Positions 42,388-51,418 of a stretch of 64,000 bases of DNA are shown one piece after another. The stretch lies in the NCBI GenBank assembly GCA_965242495.1, contig OZ251446.1:1364001-1428000 (forward strand). Direction: 5' to 3'. Both the position numbers and the translations under genes were made by a program. The DNA is from CBDESN01 sp965242495. GTDB lineage: Bacteria; Pseudomonadota; Alphaproteobacteria; MPNO01. Below the pieces are notes generated by a model. That model did not search any database. It had not been told where the DNA came from and saw only the letters and a list, made by a program, of their open reading frames with translations. Positions within the stretch are counted from its first letter, which is position 1; the number at the start of each line of letters is the position of its first letter.

Positions 42388-43886
42388 CGGCCCGGTCCGG
42401 CATCGGATGGCGGATCGTCCTGCTGGCCGCCGCCGGCGCGCTGCTATGGGGGTGCGAGTCCACGCGCGAACCGGCTCCGGTGACCTATGGCGGCGCGGGC
42501 GAGACCTCGCCCCCGGGCCGGGCGGCGGAGCGCGCCGGCGAGGCGCAACCCGGCGAGGCGCGGCCCGGCGAGGTCGCCGTCCGCCGGGGCGACACGCTCT
42601 ACGCCATCGCGCGGCGCCATCGGGTGCCGCTGGGCGACATGATTCGGGCCAACGGCCTCAATGCGCCCTATCGGATCCACCCCGGCCAGCTTCTGCGGCT
42701 TCCCACCGCGCGCATGCACGTCGTCCGAGCGGGCGATACGATCAGCGAGTTGGCGGAGCGATACGGCGTCGGCTCGCGCAGCCTGGTCCGGCTCAACGAC
42801 ATCCCGCCCCCCTATCGGATCCGGGTCGGACAACGGCTTCGCATTCCGGGTCGGCAAACCGCGGCGCCCCGCGCCGCGGCGGAGAGACCGGCCCCGTCGA
42901 CCGCGCCGCCGCCTGCGCCGAGCGCGCCGAAGCGCGGCGGAACGGCCGGCGACGACCGCAAGCCCGCGGCGATCGGCAAGCCGCCGCCCCGCGCCAGAAA
43001 GCGTTTCTTGTGGCCGGTGCGGGGCCGCGTCATCGTCGGCTACGGTCCGCAGGGCGGCGGCCGCTACAACGACGGCATCAACATCCTGGCGGCCAAGGGC
43101 GCCGCGGTCCGCGCCGCCGAGAACGGCGTGGTGGCCTATTCCGGCAACGAGCTGCGCGGCTTCGGCAGGCTGCTGCTGATCAAGCATGCCGGCGGATGGA
43201 TGACGGCCTACGCCCACAACGACGCGCTGCTGGTCAAGACCGGGCAGGTGGTCAAGCGAGGGCAGCCGATTTCGCGCGTCGGCAATACCGGCAGCGTGCG
43301 CCGTCCGCAGCTCCATTTCGAGCTGCGGCGCGGCCCGAAGGCGCTGAACCCCATCAAGTATCTCGCCCCGGCCTCCGCGGCGTCGCGCCGGGGTCTACCG
43401 CCGGAGGCTCCGCGCCATGCGGACGTGCCGGATGCCGGCTTCAAGGAACTCGCCGCCCTCGGCGCGGAAGCCGAGCCGGGCGTAGAAGCCGGCCGCCGAG
43501 GTCTGGGCGTTGAGCACTACGGCCGGGGCGCCGGCGGCGGCCGCATCGGCGACGATCCGCTCCATCAGCGCGCGGCCCAGCCCGACCCCTCGCCGACCCT
43601 CGCGCACCGCCATCCGCTCGACCTTGATCTCGCCGCCGCCGAGGGCGCGGGCGCGGGCGACGCCGACCGGCGCGCCGCGCTCGCGCAGCAGGTAATGCCG
43701 GCAGACGCCGTCGAGGCCGTCGATCTCGTCGGCTTCGCTCACTCCCTGCTCGCAGCGGAACACGGCGTGGCGAATCGCGAGCGCCGCCGCCATGCCCTCC
43801 TCGTCGGTCACGACCTCGATCTCGGGCATCGCCCATCCCATGGACCCGGCGGCGGGGCCGGTTTATCTTCGTCGCAGTCGTTATAG
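42384..43886 (+). CDS. NlpD/DipM-like LysM-LytM lipoprotein with run-on C-terminus
   Basis: A 500-residue frame beginning with TTG inside the pcm stop (TTGA). Residues 9-24 form a lipoprotein signal with Cys24 in LWGC. Two LysM repeats (about 68-112 and 114-158) are followed by a Pro/Ala linker and a degenerate LytM domain (about 205-325) ending RPQLHFELRRGPKALNPIKYL. The zinc ligands are altered (NDGINILA in place of the usual H..D), as in NlpD and EnvC, which activate amidases in septum splitting. NlpD proteins stop just after this point. Here the frame has no stop for another about 170 residues and runs antisense across the whole GNAT gene, so the extension is probably non-native. Confidence 0.85.
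   Translation: MTARSGIGWRIVLLAAAGALLWGCESTREPAPVTYGGAGETSPPGRAAERAGEAQPGEARPGEVAVRRGDTLYAIARRHRVPLGDMIRANGLNAPYRIHPGQLLRLPTARMHVVRAGDTISELAERYGVGSRSLVRLNDIPPPYRIRVGQRLRIPGRQTAAPRAAAERPAPSTAPPPAPSAPKRGGTAGDDRKPAAIGKPPPRARKRFLWPVRGRVIVGYGPQGGGRYNDGINILAAKGAAVRAAENGVVAYSGNELRGFGRLLLIKHAGGWMTAYAHNDALLVKTGQVVKRGQPISRVGNTGSVRRPQLHFELRRGPKALNPIKYLAPASAASRRGLPPEAPRHADVPDAGFKELAALGAEAEPGVEAGRRGLGVEHYGRGAGGGRIGDDPLHQRAAQPDPSPTLAHRHPLDLDLAAAEGAGAGDADRRAALAQQVMPADAVEAVDLVGFAHSLLAAEHGVANRERRRHALLVGHDLDLGHRPSHGPGGGAGLSSSQSL
43395..43829 (-). CDS. GNAT-family N-acetyltransferase (ElaA-like)
   Basis: A 144-residue acetyltransferase. Features are the N-terminal RHAVFRCEQGVSEADEIDGL, the acetyl-CoA loop REGRRGVGLGRALM and the C-terminal LNAQTSAAGFYARLGF followed by GGEFLEAGIRHVRM, which agree over the whole length with ElaA-type GNATs. 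ATG 43829 is chosen; ATG 43841 adds four residues. The whole gene lies antisense to the run-on part of the nlpD-like frame. The strong family agreement makes this strand the coding one in this interval. The substrate is unknown. Confidence 0.85.
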   Translation of the reverse strand: MPEIEVVTDEEGMAAALAIRHAVFRCEQGVSEADEIDGLDGVCRHYLLRERGAPVGVARARALGGGEIKVERMAVREGRRGVGLGRALMERIVADAAAAGAPAVVLNAQTSAAGFYARLGFRAEGGEFLEAGIRHVRMARSLRR

Positions 43887-43901
43887 ACGATCGAAGCGGG
43901 G

Positions 43902-46331
43902 ATGGTGCGCGCGGAATCCACGACTGCGCCGCGCAAATGGGTCGGCGCGGCGCTGCCGCGCAAGGAGGACGCGGCGCTGCTGACCGGATCGGCGCGCTTC
44001 ATCGACGACATGGAGCCGGTTCCGGGCATCCGCCATGCGGCGATTCTGCGTTCGCCGCACCCCCATGCCCGCATCCTCCGCATCGACGCGCGCGCCGCCG
44101 CGGCGACGCCCGGCGTAGCCGGCGTGGTGACGGGGGCCGAGCTCGCCGAACTGATCGGCCCGATCCCGAGCGCGATCCGGGTCCCCATCGACTATTACCC
44201 GATGGCCGTGGACAAGGCGCGCTACGCCGGGGAGCCGGTGGCGCTGGTCGCCGCGGCCGACCGCTACGTCGCCGAAGACGCGCTGGAACGGATCGAGGTC
44301 GAGTACGAAGCGCTGCCCCCGGCCGCCGATCCGGCGGCGGCGACCGCGGACGGCGCGGCGCTGCTGCACGAGGCCGTGGGGTCGAACGTCGTCCACCGGC
44401 GCAGCTTCCGCTACGGCGAGCCCGAAGCCGCGTTCGCCGACGCCGACCACGTGGTCGAGCTCGCCTGGCGGTTCCCGCGCTACGCCTCGACGCCGGTGGA
44501 GACCTACGGCGCGATCGCCCAGTATCAGCCCCACCCCGACCGCTACACCGTCTGGTCCAACTTCCAGGGGCCGTTCATCCTGCACGCGCTGATGTGCGGC
44601 AGCCTCAAGGTCGCCGGCAACCGGCTGCGGCTGATCACCGCGCCGCATTCCGGCGGCAGCTTCGGCATCAAGCAGGCGCTGTTCCCCTATCTGGTGCTGC
44701 TCGCCGCGGCGAGCCGGCTTCTCGGCGCGCCGCTCAAATGGACCGAGGACCGGCTCGAACATCTGGCCGGCTCCTCCTGCGCGTCGAACCGTCTGGACCG
44801 CATCGAGGCCGCCTTCACCAGGGACGGCGAGCTGACGGCGCTCCGATTCGCCAACGTCGTCGATGTCGGCGCCTATGTGCGCGCGCCCGAACCCGCCTCG
44901 GTGTACCGCATGCACAGCGCGTCCAACGGCTGCTACCGGGTGCGCAACATCGAAATCGACAACCGGCTGGTGGTCACCAACCGAACGCCGATCGGCCTCA
45001 ATCGCGGCTATGGCGGCCCGCAATTCTATTTCGCCCTGGAGCGGGCGATGGACGCGGGCGCGCGCGCGCTCGGCATCGACGCGGCCGAGCTGCGCCGCAT
45101 CAACTTCATCGCCGGGGATGCGTTCCCCTATCGCGCGCCCGCGGGGGCGACCTACGATTCGGGCGATTACCAAGCGGGCCTCGACGAGGCGATACGGCTG
45201 GCCGACTACGACGCTCTGAAGGCCGAGCGCCGCCGGGCGCGCGCCGAGGGCCGGCTCTACGGCATCGGCATGGCCGCGGGGGTCGAGCCCTCGGGCTCCA
45301 ACATGGCCTACGTCACGCTGGCGCAGACGCCGGAGGAGCGCGCCCGCGCCGGCGGCCGGTCGGGCGGGCTCGGCAGCTGCACGGTCGCAATAGACCCGTC
45401 GGGCGCGGTCACGGTCAGGACGACGTCCACGCCCGCGGGCCAGGGCCATGCGACGGTCGCGGCGCAAGTCGTCGCCGACGCGCTCGGGCTCCACCCGGAC
45501 GACATCGAAGTGGTGACCGAGATCGACACGCTGACCAGCAACTGGTCGCTCGCCTCGGGCAATTACGCCAACCGCTTCTCCGCGGTCGTGGTCGGCGCGA
45601 TCGCCGCGGCCGCCGACCGGGTCGCGGCCAAGCTCAAGACGCTGGCGGCCGATGCTCTCGAGATCGCGTTCGAGGACGTGGAGCTCGCCGACGGCGAGGC
45701 GCGGCTCGTCGGCGCGCCCGGCAAGGCGACGCCGATCCGGCGCCTGGCCGCGCGCACGCACTGGCATCCGGCGGGCCTTCCCGACGGCGTGGAGCCCGGC
45801 GTCTACGAGACCGCGATCCTGTCGCCCGCCATGCTGGGCCCGCCGGACGACGAGGACCGGGTGGGTTCGGCCGTGACCTTCGGCTTCGTGTGCGACCTGG
45901 CCGCGGTCGAGATCGACCGGGAGACCGGCCGGGTGCAGGTGAGGAAATACGCCTCCGTCCACGACGTGGGGACGGCGCTCAACCGGTCGGTCGTCGAGGG
46001 CCAGATCCGCGGCGGGTTCGCCCACGGCGTCGGCGCCGCCCTGCTGGAGGAGCTGGCCTACGACGCCGACGGCAACTTCCTGTCGGGCACGTTCGCGGAT
46101 TATCTCTGCGTCACCGCGCCCGAGATGCCGGCGCTTGCGATCGGGCACGTCGTCACGCCGTCGCCGCACAACGCGCTCGGGGCCAAGGGCATGGGCGACG
46201 GGTCGTCGATGCTGACCCCGGCGGTCGTCGCCAACGCCGTCGCCGACGCGCTCGGCCGCGACGACGTGGAGCCGCCGTTCACGCTCAACAAGGTCTGGAA
46301 GCTCGCCAACGGCGACGCCGCGGCGGCATGA
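43902..46331 (+). CDS. Molybdenum hydroxylase large subunit (CoxL family) with Asp at the catalytic Glu position
   Basis: An 809-residue Mo-cofactor subunit, first gene of a coupled L-M-S set. It has the N-terminal hammerhead domain (about 10-130), SGGSFGIKQALFPY, PAGQGHATVAAQV and the C-terminal cofactor segment ALGAKGMGDGSSMLTP. In the family the position after GxG in this last motif is a catalytic glutamate; here it is Asp766. The AYxCSFR loop of CO dehydrogenase is absent (LNRGYGGPQF). GGGG precedes the ATG. It likely hydroxylates a carbon next to a heteroatom or carbonyl in a catabolic substrate, or has altered chemistry because of the Asp. Confidence 0.92.
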   Translation: MVRAESTTAPRKWVGAALPRKEDAALLTGSARFIDDMEPVPGIRHAAILRSPHPHARILRIDARAAAATPGVAGVVTGAELAELIGPIPSAIRVPIDYYPMAVDKARYAGEPVALVAAADRYVAEDALERIEVEYEALPPAADPAAATADGAALLHEAVGSNVVHRRSFRYGEPEAAFADADHVVELAWRFPRYASTPVETYGAIAQYQPHPDRYTVWSNFQGPFILHALMCGSLKVAGNRLRLITAPHSGGSFGIKQALFPYLVLLAAASRLLGAPLKWTEDRLEHLAGSSCASNRLDRIEAAFTRDGELTALRFANVVDVGAYVRAPEPASVYRMHSASNGCYRVRNIEIDNRLVVTNRTPIGLNRGYGGPQFYFALERAMDAGARALGIDAAELRRINFIAGDAFPYRAPAGATYDSGDYQAGLDEAIRLADYDALKAERRRARAEGRLYGIGMAAGVEPSGSNMAYVTLAQTPEERARAGGRSGGLGSCTVAIDPSGAVTVRTTSTPAGQGHATVAAQVVADALGLHPDDIEVVTEIDTLTSNWSLASGNYANRFSAVVVGAIAAAADRVAAKLKTLAADALEIAFEDVELADGEARLVGAPGKATPIRRLAARTHWHPAGLPDGVEPGVYETAILSPAMLGPPDDEDRVGSAVTFGFVCDLAAVEIDRETGRVQVRKYASVHDVGTALNRSVVEGQIRGGFAHGVGAALLEELAYDADGNFLSGTFADYLCVTAPEMPALAIGHVVTPSPHNALGAKGMGDGSSMLTPAVVANAVADALGRDDVEPPFTLNKVWKLANGDAAAA

Positions 46332-47212
46332 AGCCGGCGGCCTTCGAATACTGCCGGGCGGACACGATCGACGATGCGCTGGAATTGCTGGACGAGTTCG
46401 GCGCCGACGCGGTGGTGCTGGCCGGCGGCCAGTCGCTGTCGGCGATGCTCAACATGCGCCTGGTCCGGCCGCGGGCGGTGATCGACGTGAACCGCATAGG
46501 CGAGCTCGGCGGCGTCGCCCGCGGCGACGGCTGGATCCGGACCGGGGCGATGCTGCGCCAAGCCGACGCGCTGGCCGACCGGTCGCTGATGGCCGATCTG
46601 CCTTTGCTTGCCGAGGCGATGCCCGAGATCGGGCACTTCCAGACCCGGAGTCGGGGCACGTTGGGCGGCTCGGCCGCGCATGCCGACCCGAGCGCCGAGA
46701 TCCCGTTGATCCTGGTCGCTCTCGGCGGCGAGGTCCTGTTGCGGTCCCGGACCGCCTGCCGGACGGCGACCGCGCGGGAGTTCTTCCTCGGCCCGTTGAC
46801 CACCGCCCGGAGAGGCGACGAGCTGGTGACCGCGCTGCGCTGGCCCGCCAGGCGCCCCGGCGGCGGTCATGCGTTCGCCGAGATCGCGCAACGGCGCGGC
46901 GACTTCGCCATCGCCGCCTGCGCCGCCGTGGTCGAGATCGGCCCGGACGGGGCGCTCGAAGCGGCGTCGCTGGGCGTTGGCGGCGTCGAAGACCGGCCGC
47001 GCCGGATCGACGCCGGCGGCTGGCGGGGCGCCGCGCCCGCGCCCGAGACCGCCGCCGCGATCGCCGATGCGGCCGCATCGGAAGTCGACCCGATGGAGGA
47101 CGGCCAGGCGGACGCCGCCTATCGCCGCCAGCTGGTGCGGGTGCTGGGCGCGCGCGTGCTGAAGCGGGCGTTCGCCCGTGCGCGGGCGGCGACCGCGCGG
47201 GACGAGGCGTAG
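46328..47212 (+). CDS. Molybdenum hydroxylase FAD-binding medium subunit (CoxM family)
   Basis: A 294-residue flavin subunit. AGGQSLSAMLNMRL near residue 38 and TLGGSAAHADPSAEIP near residue 112 are the two FAD-binding loops of the CoxM/CutM family. It passes electrons from the 2Fe-2S subunit to an acceptor. ATG overlaps the large-subunit stop (ATGA); the small subunit starts two bases after its stop. Confidence 0.94.
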   Translation: MKPAAFEYCRADTIDDALELLDEFGADAVVLAGGQSLSAMLNMRLVRPRAVIDVNRIGELGGVARGDGWIRTGAMLRQADALADRSLMADLPLLAEAMPEIGHFQTRSRGTLGGSAAHADPSAEIPLILVALGGEVLLRSRTACRTATAREFFLGPLTTARRGDELVTALRWPARRPGGGHAFAEIAQRRGDFAIAACAAVVEIGPDGALEAASLGVGGVEDRPRRIDAGGWRGAAPAPETAAAIADAAASEVDPMEDGQADAAYRRQLVRVLGARVLKRAFARARAATARDEA

Positions 47213-47214
47213 CG

Positions 47215-47712
47215 ATGCTGCGCGTCGCACCGGACGAACGGCGCCGCATCGAGATGACGGTCAACGGCAGGCCGCATGTCGGCCATGCCGAGCCGCGTAT
47301 GCTGCTGACCGACTTCCTGCGCCACGAGCTCAAGCTGTTCGGCACCCATGTCGGTTGCGAACACGGCGTCTGCGGCGCCTGCACGGTGCTGATCGACGGT
47401 CGCGTCGGCCGAAGCTGCCTCTGCTACGCGGTGCAGGCCGACGGGGCGGCGATCACGACCGTCGAGGGGCTGGCCGAGGACGGCGCGCTGAGCCCGTTGC
47501 AGCGCGCGTTCTCCCGCCATCACGCGCTGCAATGCGGGTTCTGCACCGCGGGGATACTGATCTCGGCGACGAGCTTCCTGGCGACGACGCCCCGGCCCTC
47601 CGAGGACGAGGCGCGCGACATGCTGTCCGGCCACATCTGCCGCTGCACCGGCTATGAGGGGATGGTGCGCGCGATTCTCGACGCGGCGCGTGGACCGGCG
47701 GCGGCGGAGTAG
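47215..47712 (+). CDS. Molybdenum hydroxylase 2Fe-2S small subunit (CoxS family)
   Basis: A 165-residue protein with two iron-sulfur clusters. The plant-type cluster uses Cys48, Cys53, Cys56 and Cys68 (CEHGVCGAC then C), and the helical cluster uses Cys107, Cys110, Cys142 and Cys144 (CGFC, CRC). All eight are present. It completes the L-M-S enzyme and is followed within five bases by an acyl-CoA synthetase gene. Confidence 0.96.
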   Translation: MLRVAPDERRRIEMTVNGRPHVGHAEPRMLLTDFLRHELKLFGTHVGCEHGVCGACTVLIDGRVGRSCLCYAVQADGAAITTVEGLAEDGALSPLQRAFSRHHALQCGFCTAGILISATSFLATTPRPSEDEARDMLSGHICRCTGYEGMVRAILDAARGPAAAE

Positions 47713-47716
47713 CGGG

Positions 47717-49276
47717 ATGGACCTCGGCGCCCTGTTCGCCCGGTCGGCGCGTCGCCAGCCCGACGCCGCCGCCCTGGTCGACGGCCCGCTGCGGCGAACC
47801 TACGCCGAATGGTACGACGAAATCCGCGTCGTCGCCGGCGGGCTCCGCGCCGTCGGGCTGCGCCCGGGCGACGCGCTGGCGACCGCGCTCGCCAACCGCA
47901 ACGAGATGGCGACCCTCTATTGGGCAAGCCAGATGATCGGACTCGCGTTCACGCCGTTCAACTGGCGGGCCTCGGCGGACGAGCTCGCCTATGCGCTCCG
48001 CGACGCCGAGGCGCGGGCGGTCGCGTTCGAGGCGCGGACCGCCCAGGCGGCGGAGGAAGCCGCGGACGGGGCCGGCATCCCGCGCGCGCGGCGGATCGCC
48101 CTCGACGGGGCAATGAGCGGAGCGTGCGACTTCGGCGCGCTGGCGGACGCGCCGGCGATCGACGGACCGGTCGGCGCGGACCCCCGATCGATCTGCCTGA
48201 TGCTGTACACGTCGGGGACGACGGGCCGGCCCAAGGGCGTGCCCCGATCCCACCATGCCGAGCGCAACGCGAGCGCCCATTGCGTGGCGCAGCTCGGCTA
48301 TCGCTACGGCGAATGCCAGCTCGGCGTGATGCCGCTGTTCCACACCATGGGGGTCCGCGCCCTGGTCATGGCCGCCTTGCTCAACGGCAAGTTCGTCTGC
48401 CAGCCGACCTTCGACGCCGGGGCCGCGCTGCGGCTGATCCAGGACGAACGGATCACTGCGCTGTTTCTCGTCCCCACCATGTTCCACGACATGCTCGACC
48501 GCGCCGACCTGGGCGATTACGACCTCGGCAGCGTGCGCAACGTCGCCTATGCCGGCATGTCGATGACCAGCGCGCTGACCGAGAAATGCGCCGAGACGCT
48601 GAAGCCCGACCGGTTCACCAACTTCTACGGTTCGTCGGAGATCTATTCCTTCGCGGTCTGCGACCACGTCGTCGACAAACCGGGCTGCGCCGGGCGCGCG
48701 GCGCTGGGCCAGGAAATCCGCATCGTTCGCGCCGACCCCGACGCCAAGGCCGGACCGGACGAGACGCTGCCGCAGGGCGAGACCGGCGAGGTCGCGGCGC
48801 CGATGGACGGCCTCGAGGCCTTCGCGGGCTATTGGAAGCGGCCCGACGCCGACGCCCGGGCGATCCGCGGCGGCTGGTACTTCACCGGCGACCTCGGCTA
48901 TCTGGACGCCGAGGGCGAGCTGTATCTGGTCGGGCGAGTGGACGACATGATCATCTCCGGCGGCGAGAACATCCATCCCGAGGAGGTCGAGGACGTGCTC
49001 GACCGCTCGCCCCTGGTGCGCCGTGCCGCGGTCGTCGGCTTGCCCGACGCGCGGATGGGCCAGAAGGTCGTCGCCTTCGTCGAGCCGGCGGATCCGGACG
49101 CCAGCGCCGAGGCGCTCGACGCCGCCTGCCTGTCGAGCGGGCTCGCCCGGTTCAAGCGTCCGCGCGCCTACGTCTTCGTCGACCGCATACCGCGCTCGGC
49201 GGCGGGCAAGCTGTTGCGCCGCTTCCTGCGCGACGGCGGCTACGAACCCCTGCCGGGCCATACGAGCACCCTGTGA
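47717..49276 (+). CDS. AMP-binding acyl-CoA synthetase
   Basis: A 519-residue ANL-family ligase. Features are the P-loop MLYTSGTTGRPKGVPRSHH, the NFYGSSE adenine segment, GWYFTGDLGYLD, the hinge GGENIHPEEVED and the catalytic lysine in PRSAAGKLLRRFL. It activates a carboxylic acid as the CoA thioester. It starts five bases after the 2Fe-2S gene, so ligation probably precedes or follows hydroxylation by the molybdenum enzyme. The acid is not identifiable; medium-chain and aryl acids are both possible. Confidence 0.93.
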   Translation: MDLGALFARSARRQPDAAALVDGPLRRTYAEWYDEIRVVAGGLRAVGLRPGDALATALANRNEMATLYWASQMIGLAFTPFNWRASADELAYALRDAEARAVAFEARTAQAAEEAADGAGIPRARRIALDGAMSGACDFGALADAPAIDGPVGADPRSICLMLYTSGTTGRPKGVPRSHHAERNASAHCVAQLGYRYGECQLGVMPLFHTMGVRALVMAALLNGKFVCQPTFDAGAALRLIQDERITALFLVPTMFHDMLDRADLGDYDLGSVRNVAYAGMSMTSALTEKCAETLKPDRFTNFYGSSEIYSFAVCDHVVDKPGCAGRAALGQEIRIVRADPDAKAGPDETLPQGETGEVAAPMDGLEAFAGYWKRPDADARAIRGGWYFTGDLGYLDAEGELYLVGRVDDMIISGGENIHPEEVEDVLDRSPLVRRAAVVGLPDARMGQKVVAFVEPADPDASAEALDAACLSSGLARFKRPRAYVFVDRIPRSAAGKLLRRFLRDGGYEPLPGHTSTL

Positions 49277-49287
49277 GGAGCCGACCG

Positions 49288-50100
49288 ATGGAACGAGACT
49301 ACGCCCAACGCCGCGCCGAGCTGCTTACCGAGCTGGACGGCCTCCGCGTCGAGGTCGATCCGACGCGCAGGATCGGCCATCTGCTGCTCGACCGGCCGCC
49401 GCTCAACGTCGTCTCCTACCGGGCGCGGGCGCAGATCCGCGCCGTGCTGGAGGCGATGGACGAAGACGACGACGTGGGCGTGATCTGCATCCGCGGCGCC
49501 AACGGCGTCTTCACTTCGGGCGGCGACGTGAAGCGCTTCCCCGACATTCCGAAGAACCGGATGTCGGACCTCGCCGACGACATCGGCGCTCCGGAACGCT
49601 GCGCCAAGCCGGTCGTCGCCGCCCTGGAGCGCTACTGTCTGGGCGTCGGTTTCGAACTCGCCCTGGCCTGCGATTTCCGGCTCGCGACCCGGGACTGTCT
49701 CGTCGCCCTGCCCGAAGTGTCGATCGGGCAGATGCCGGGCTCCGGCGGCAGCGTCCGCGTGGCGCGGATCGCCGGGCTCACCCGCGCCAAGGACATGGTG
49801 ATGCTGGGCAAGCGCATCCCCGCGGCGCAGGCGAAGGACTGGGGGCTGGTCACCGAAATCGCCGACGACGGCGACGCGCTGACCGCCCTGGTCGAGGACT
49901 ACGCCGCCAAGCTCAACGCGCTGGCGCCGCTGTCGCTGCACTCGCTCAAGCGGGTGCTGAACGCGGCCTATGACAGCAGCCTCAAGACCGCCCTGGAGGT
50001 CGAGGGCAACGCCTACGAGAAGCTCCGCTGGACCGAGGACTACGCCGAGGGCATCGACGCCTTCGCGGCGAAGCGCAAGGCCGACTACAAGGGCCGGTGA
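49288..50100 (+). CDS. Enoyl-CoA hydratase/isomerase family protein
   Basis: A 270-residue crotonase-fold protein. FTSGGDVKRFPDIP supplies one oxyanion peptide and the ALACDFRLATRDCLVALPEVSIGQMPGSGG region, cut here as LACDFRLAT and PEVSIGQMPGSGG, supplies the other. GAGGAG precedes the ATG 49288, 11 bases after the CoA ligase. Hydration, isomerisation or ring-opening of the CoA ester are possible; catalytic acid assignment is uncertain. Confidence 0.9.
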   Translation: MERDYAQRRAELLTELDGLRVEVDPTRRIGHLLLDRPPLNVVSYRARAQIRAVLEAMDEDDDVGVICIRGANGVFTSGGDVKRFPDIPKNRMSDLADDIGAPERCAKPVVAALERYCLGVGFELALACDFRLATRDCLVALPEVSIGQMPGSGGSVRVARIAGLTRAKDMVMLGKRIPAAQAKDWGLVTEIADDGDALTALVEDYAAKLNALAPLSLHSLKRVLNAAYDSSLKTALEVEGNAYEKLRWTEDYAEGIDAFAAKRKADYKGR

Positions 50101-50116
50101 GCGCGTTCCGGCCGGG

Positions 50117-51352
50117 ATGAGAAAGCGGGCCGGCGCGCTCCGGGACGGCGGCGTCGCGCGCGCGCTGCGCAACCGGCAGTTCCGCATCTATACCGTCTGG
50201 GCGGTTCCGTCGCTGATCGGCTTCTGGGTCCAGCGCGTCGCGGTGGGCTGGCTCACCTGGGAACTCACGGGGCAGGCGACGTGGCTGGGCGCGATCGCCT
50301 TCGCCGAACTGTTCCCGGTATTCGCGATCGGCCCCTTCGCCGGCGCGCTCGCCGACCGGCTCGACCGACTGCGGATGGCGCGGCTGTTGCAGACCGCCAG
50401 CATGTGCCAGGCGGCGATTCTGGCCGGCCTGATCTTCTCGGGGGCGATCACGGTCGAGATCCTGTTCGCGCTCAGCCTCGCCCAGGGCGTGCTCAACGCG
50501 ACCATGCAGCCGTTCCGCCAGACCATCGTCGCCAATCTGGTCTCGCGGGAGGAGTTGCCGCCGGCGATCGCGGTCAACGCGATGTCGTTCCACGCCTCGC
50601 GCTTCGTCGGCCCCGCCGCGGCGGGGCTGGTGATCGTGACCTGGGGCGTCGGCGCGGCGATCCTGCTGAATGCGCTGAGCTACCTGTTCTTCATCTACGC
50701 CTTGTTCCGGCTCCGCCTGCCGGCCCCGCCGCGGCATGGGGGCTCGATCGGCGACCTGCCGGGCGAGATATTGGAGGGGCTCCGCTATCTCGCCCGACAC
50801 CCGGTGATCGCCCCGGCGCTGCTGATCCTGCTGGCGATGTCGCTGTTCGGCCGGGCGACGATGGAGCTGCTGCCGGGCTTCGCCGCCGACGTCTACGGAC
50901 GCGGCGCCGAGGGGCTGGCGTGGCTCACCTCCGCCGCCGGCTTCGGCGCCATGCTGGGCGGGTTGTGGTTCGCCCAGCGCGGCTCGCTGGCCGCGGTCGG
51001 GCGGACGGTCGCGGGCACGGTGGCGCTGCTCGGGCTGTCGCTCGTCGTCTTCGGCTGGAGCCCGTGGTTCTGGCTCGGGGTGGCGAGTCTCGCCGCCGCG
51101 GGCGGGACGCTGACGGTCGGCGGCATCGTCGTGCAGACGATGGTGCAGAACGCGGTCGCCGATTCGATCCGCGGCCGGGTGCTCAGCTTCTACGGCATCG
51201 TCTGGCTGGGAACGCCCGGTCTCGGCGCGCTGCTGATGGGCGCGCTGTCGGATGCGGTGGGCCTCCACTGGCCGGTGATCGGCGCCGGGCTCGCCTGCGG
51301 CCTCGCCGCCTGGGCGGAAATCCTCCGGCGACGGCGGGCGCGGACCGCATAG
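50117..51352 (+). CDS. MFS transporter (MFS_3/enterobactin-exporter-like)
   Basis: A 411-residue protein with about eleven to twelve membrane helices. The loop GALADRLDRLRMARL is the MFS motif A, and FRQTIVANLVSREELPPAIAVNAMSFHASRFVGPA is characteristic of the MFS_3 group (shown in overlapping parts). It follows the enoyl-CoA hydratase gene by 16 bases. Members are efflux or uptake carriers; here it may export or import the catabolic substrate. Confidence 0.9.
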   Translation: MRKRAGALRDGGVARALRNRQFRIYTVWAVPSLIGFWVQRVAVGWLTWELTGQATWLGAIAFAELFPVFAIGPFAGALADRLDRLRMARLLQTASMCQAAILAGLIFSGAITVEILFALSLAQGVLNATMQPFRQTIVANLVSREELPPAIAVNAMSFHASRFVGPAAAGLVIVTWGVGAAILLNALSYLFFIYALFRLRLPAPPRHGGSIGDLPGEILEGLRYLARHPVIAPALLILLAMSLFGRATMELLPGFAADVYGRGAEGLAWLTSAAGFGAMLGGLWFAQRGSLAAVGRTVAGTVALLGLSLVVFGWSPWFWLGVASLAAAGGTLTVGGIVVQTMVQNAVADSIRGRVLSFYGIVWLGTPGLGALLMGALSDAVGLHWPVIGAGLACGLAAWAEILRRRRARTA

Positions 51353-51418
51353 CCGCCTTGCGCCCCGGGGCGAGCGGCGGCATCCTTTCGGCGCGGGCAA
51401 TCTGGCGAGGAGGCGTCG

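Noticed and set aside
43736..43886. A longer functional domain at the end of the NlpD-like frame
   Set aside because: The sequence is the reverse complement of the conserved GNAT gene and its 5' region and shows no protein features.
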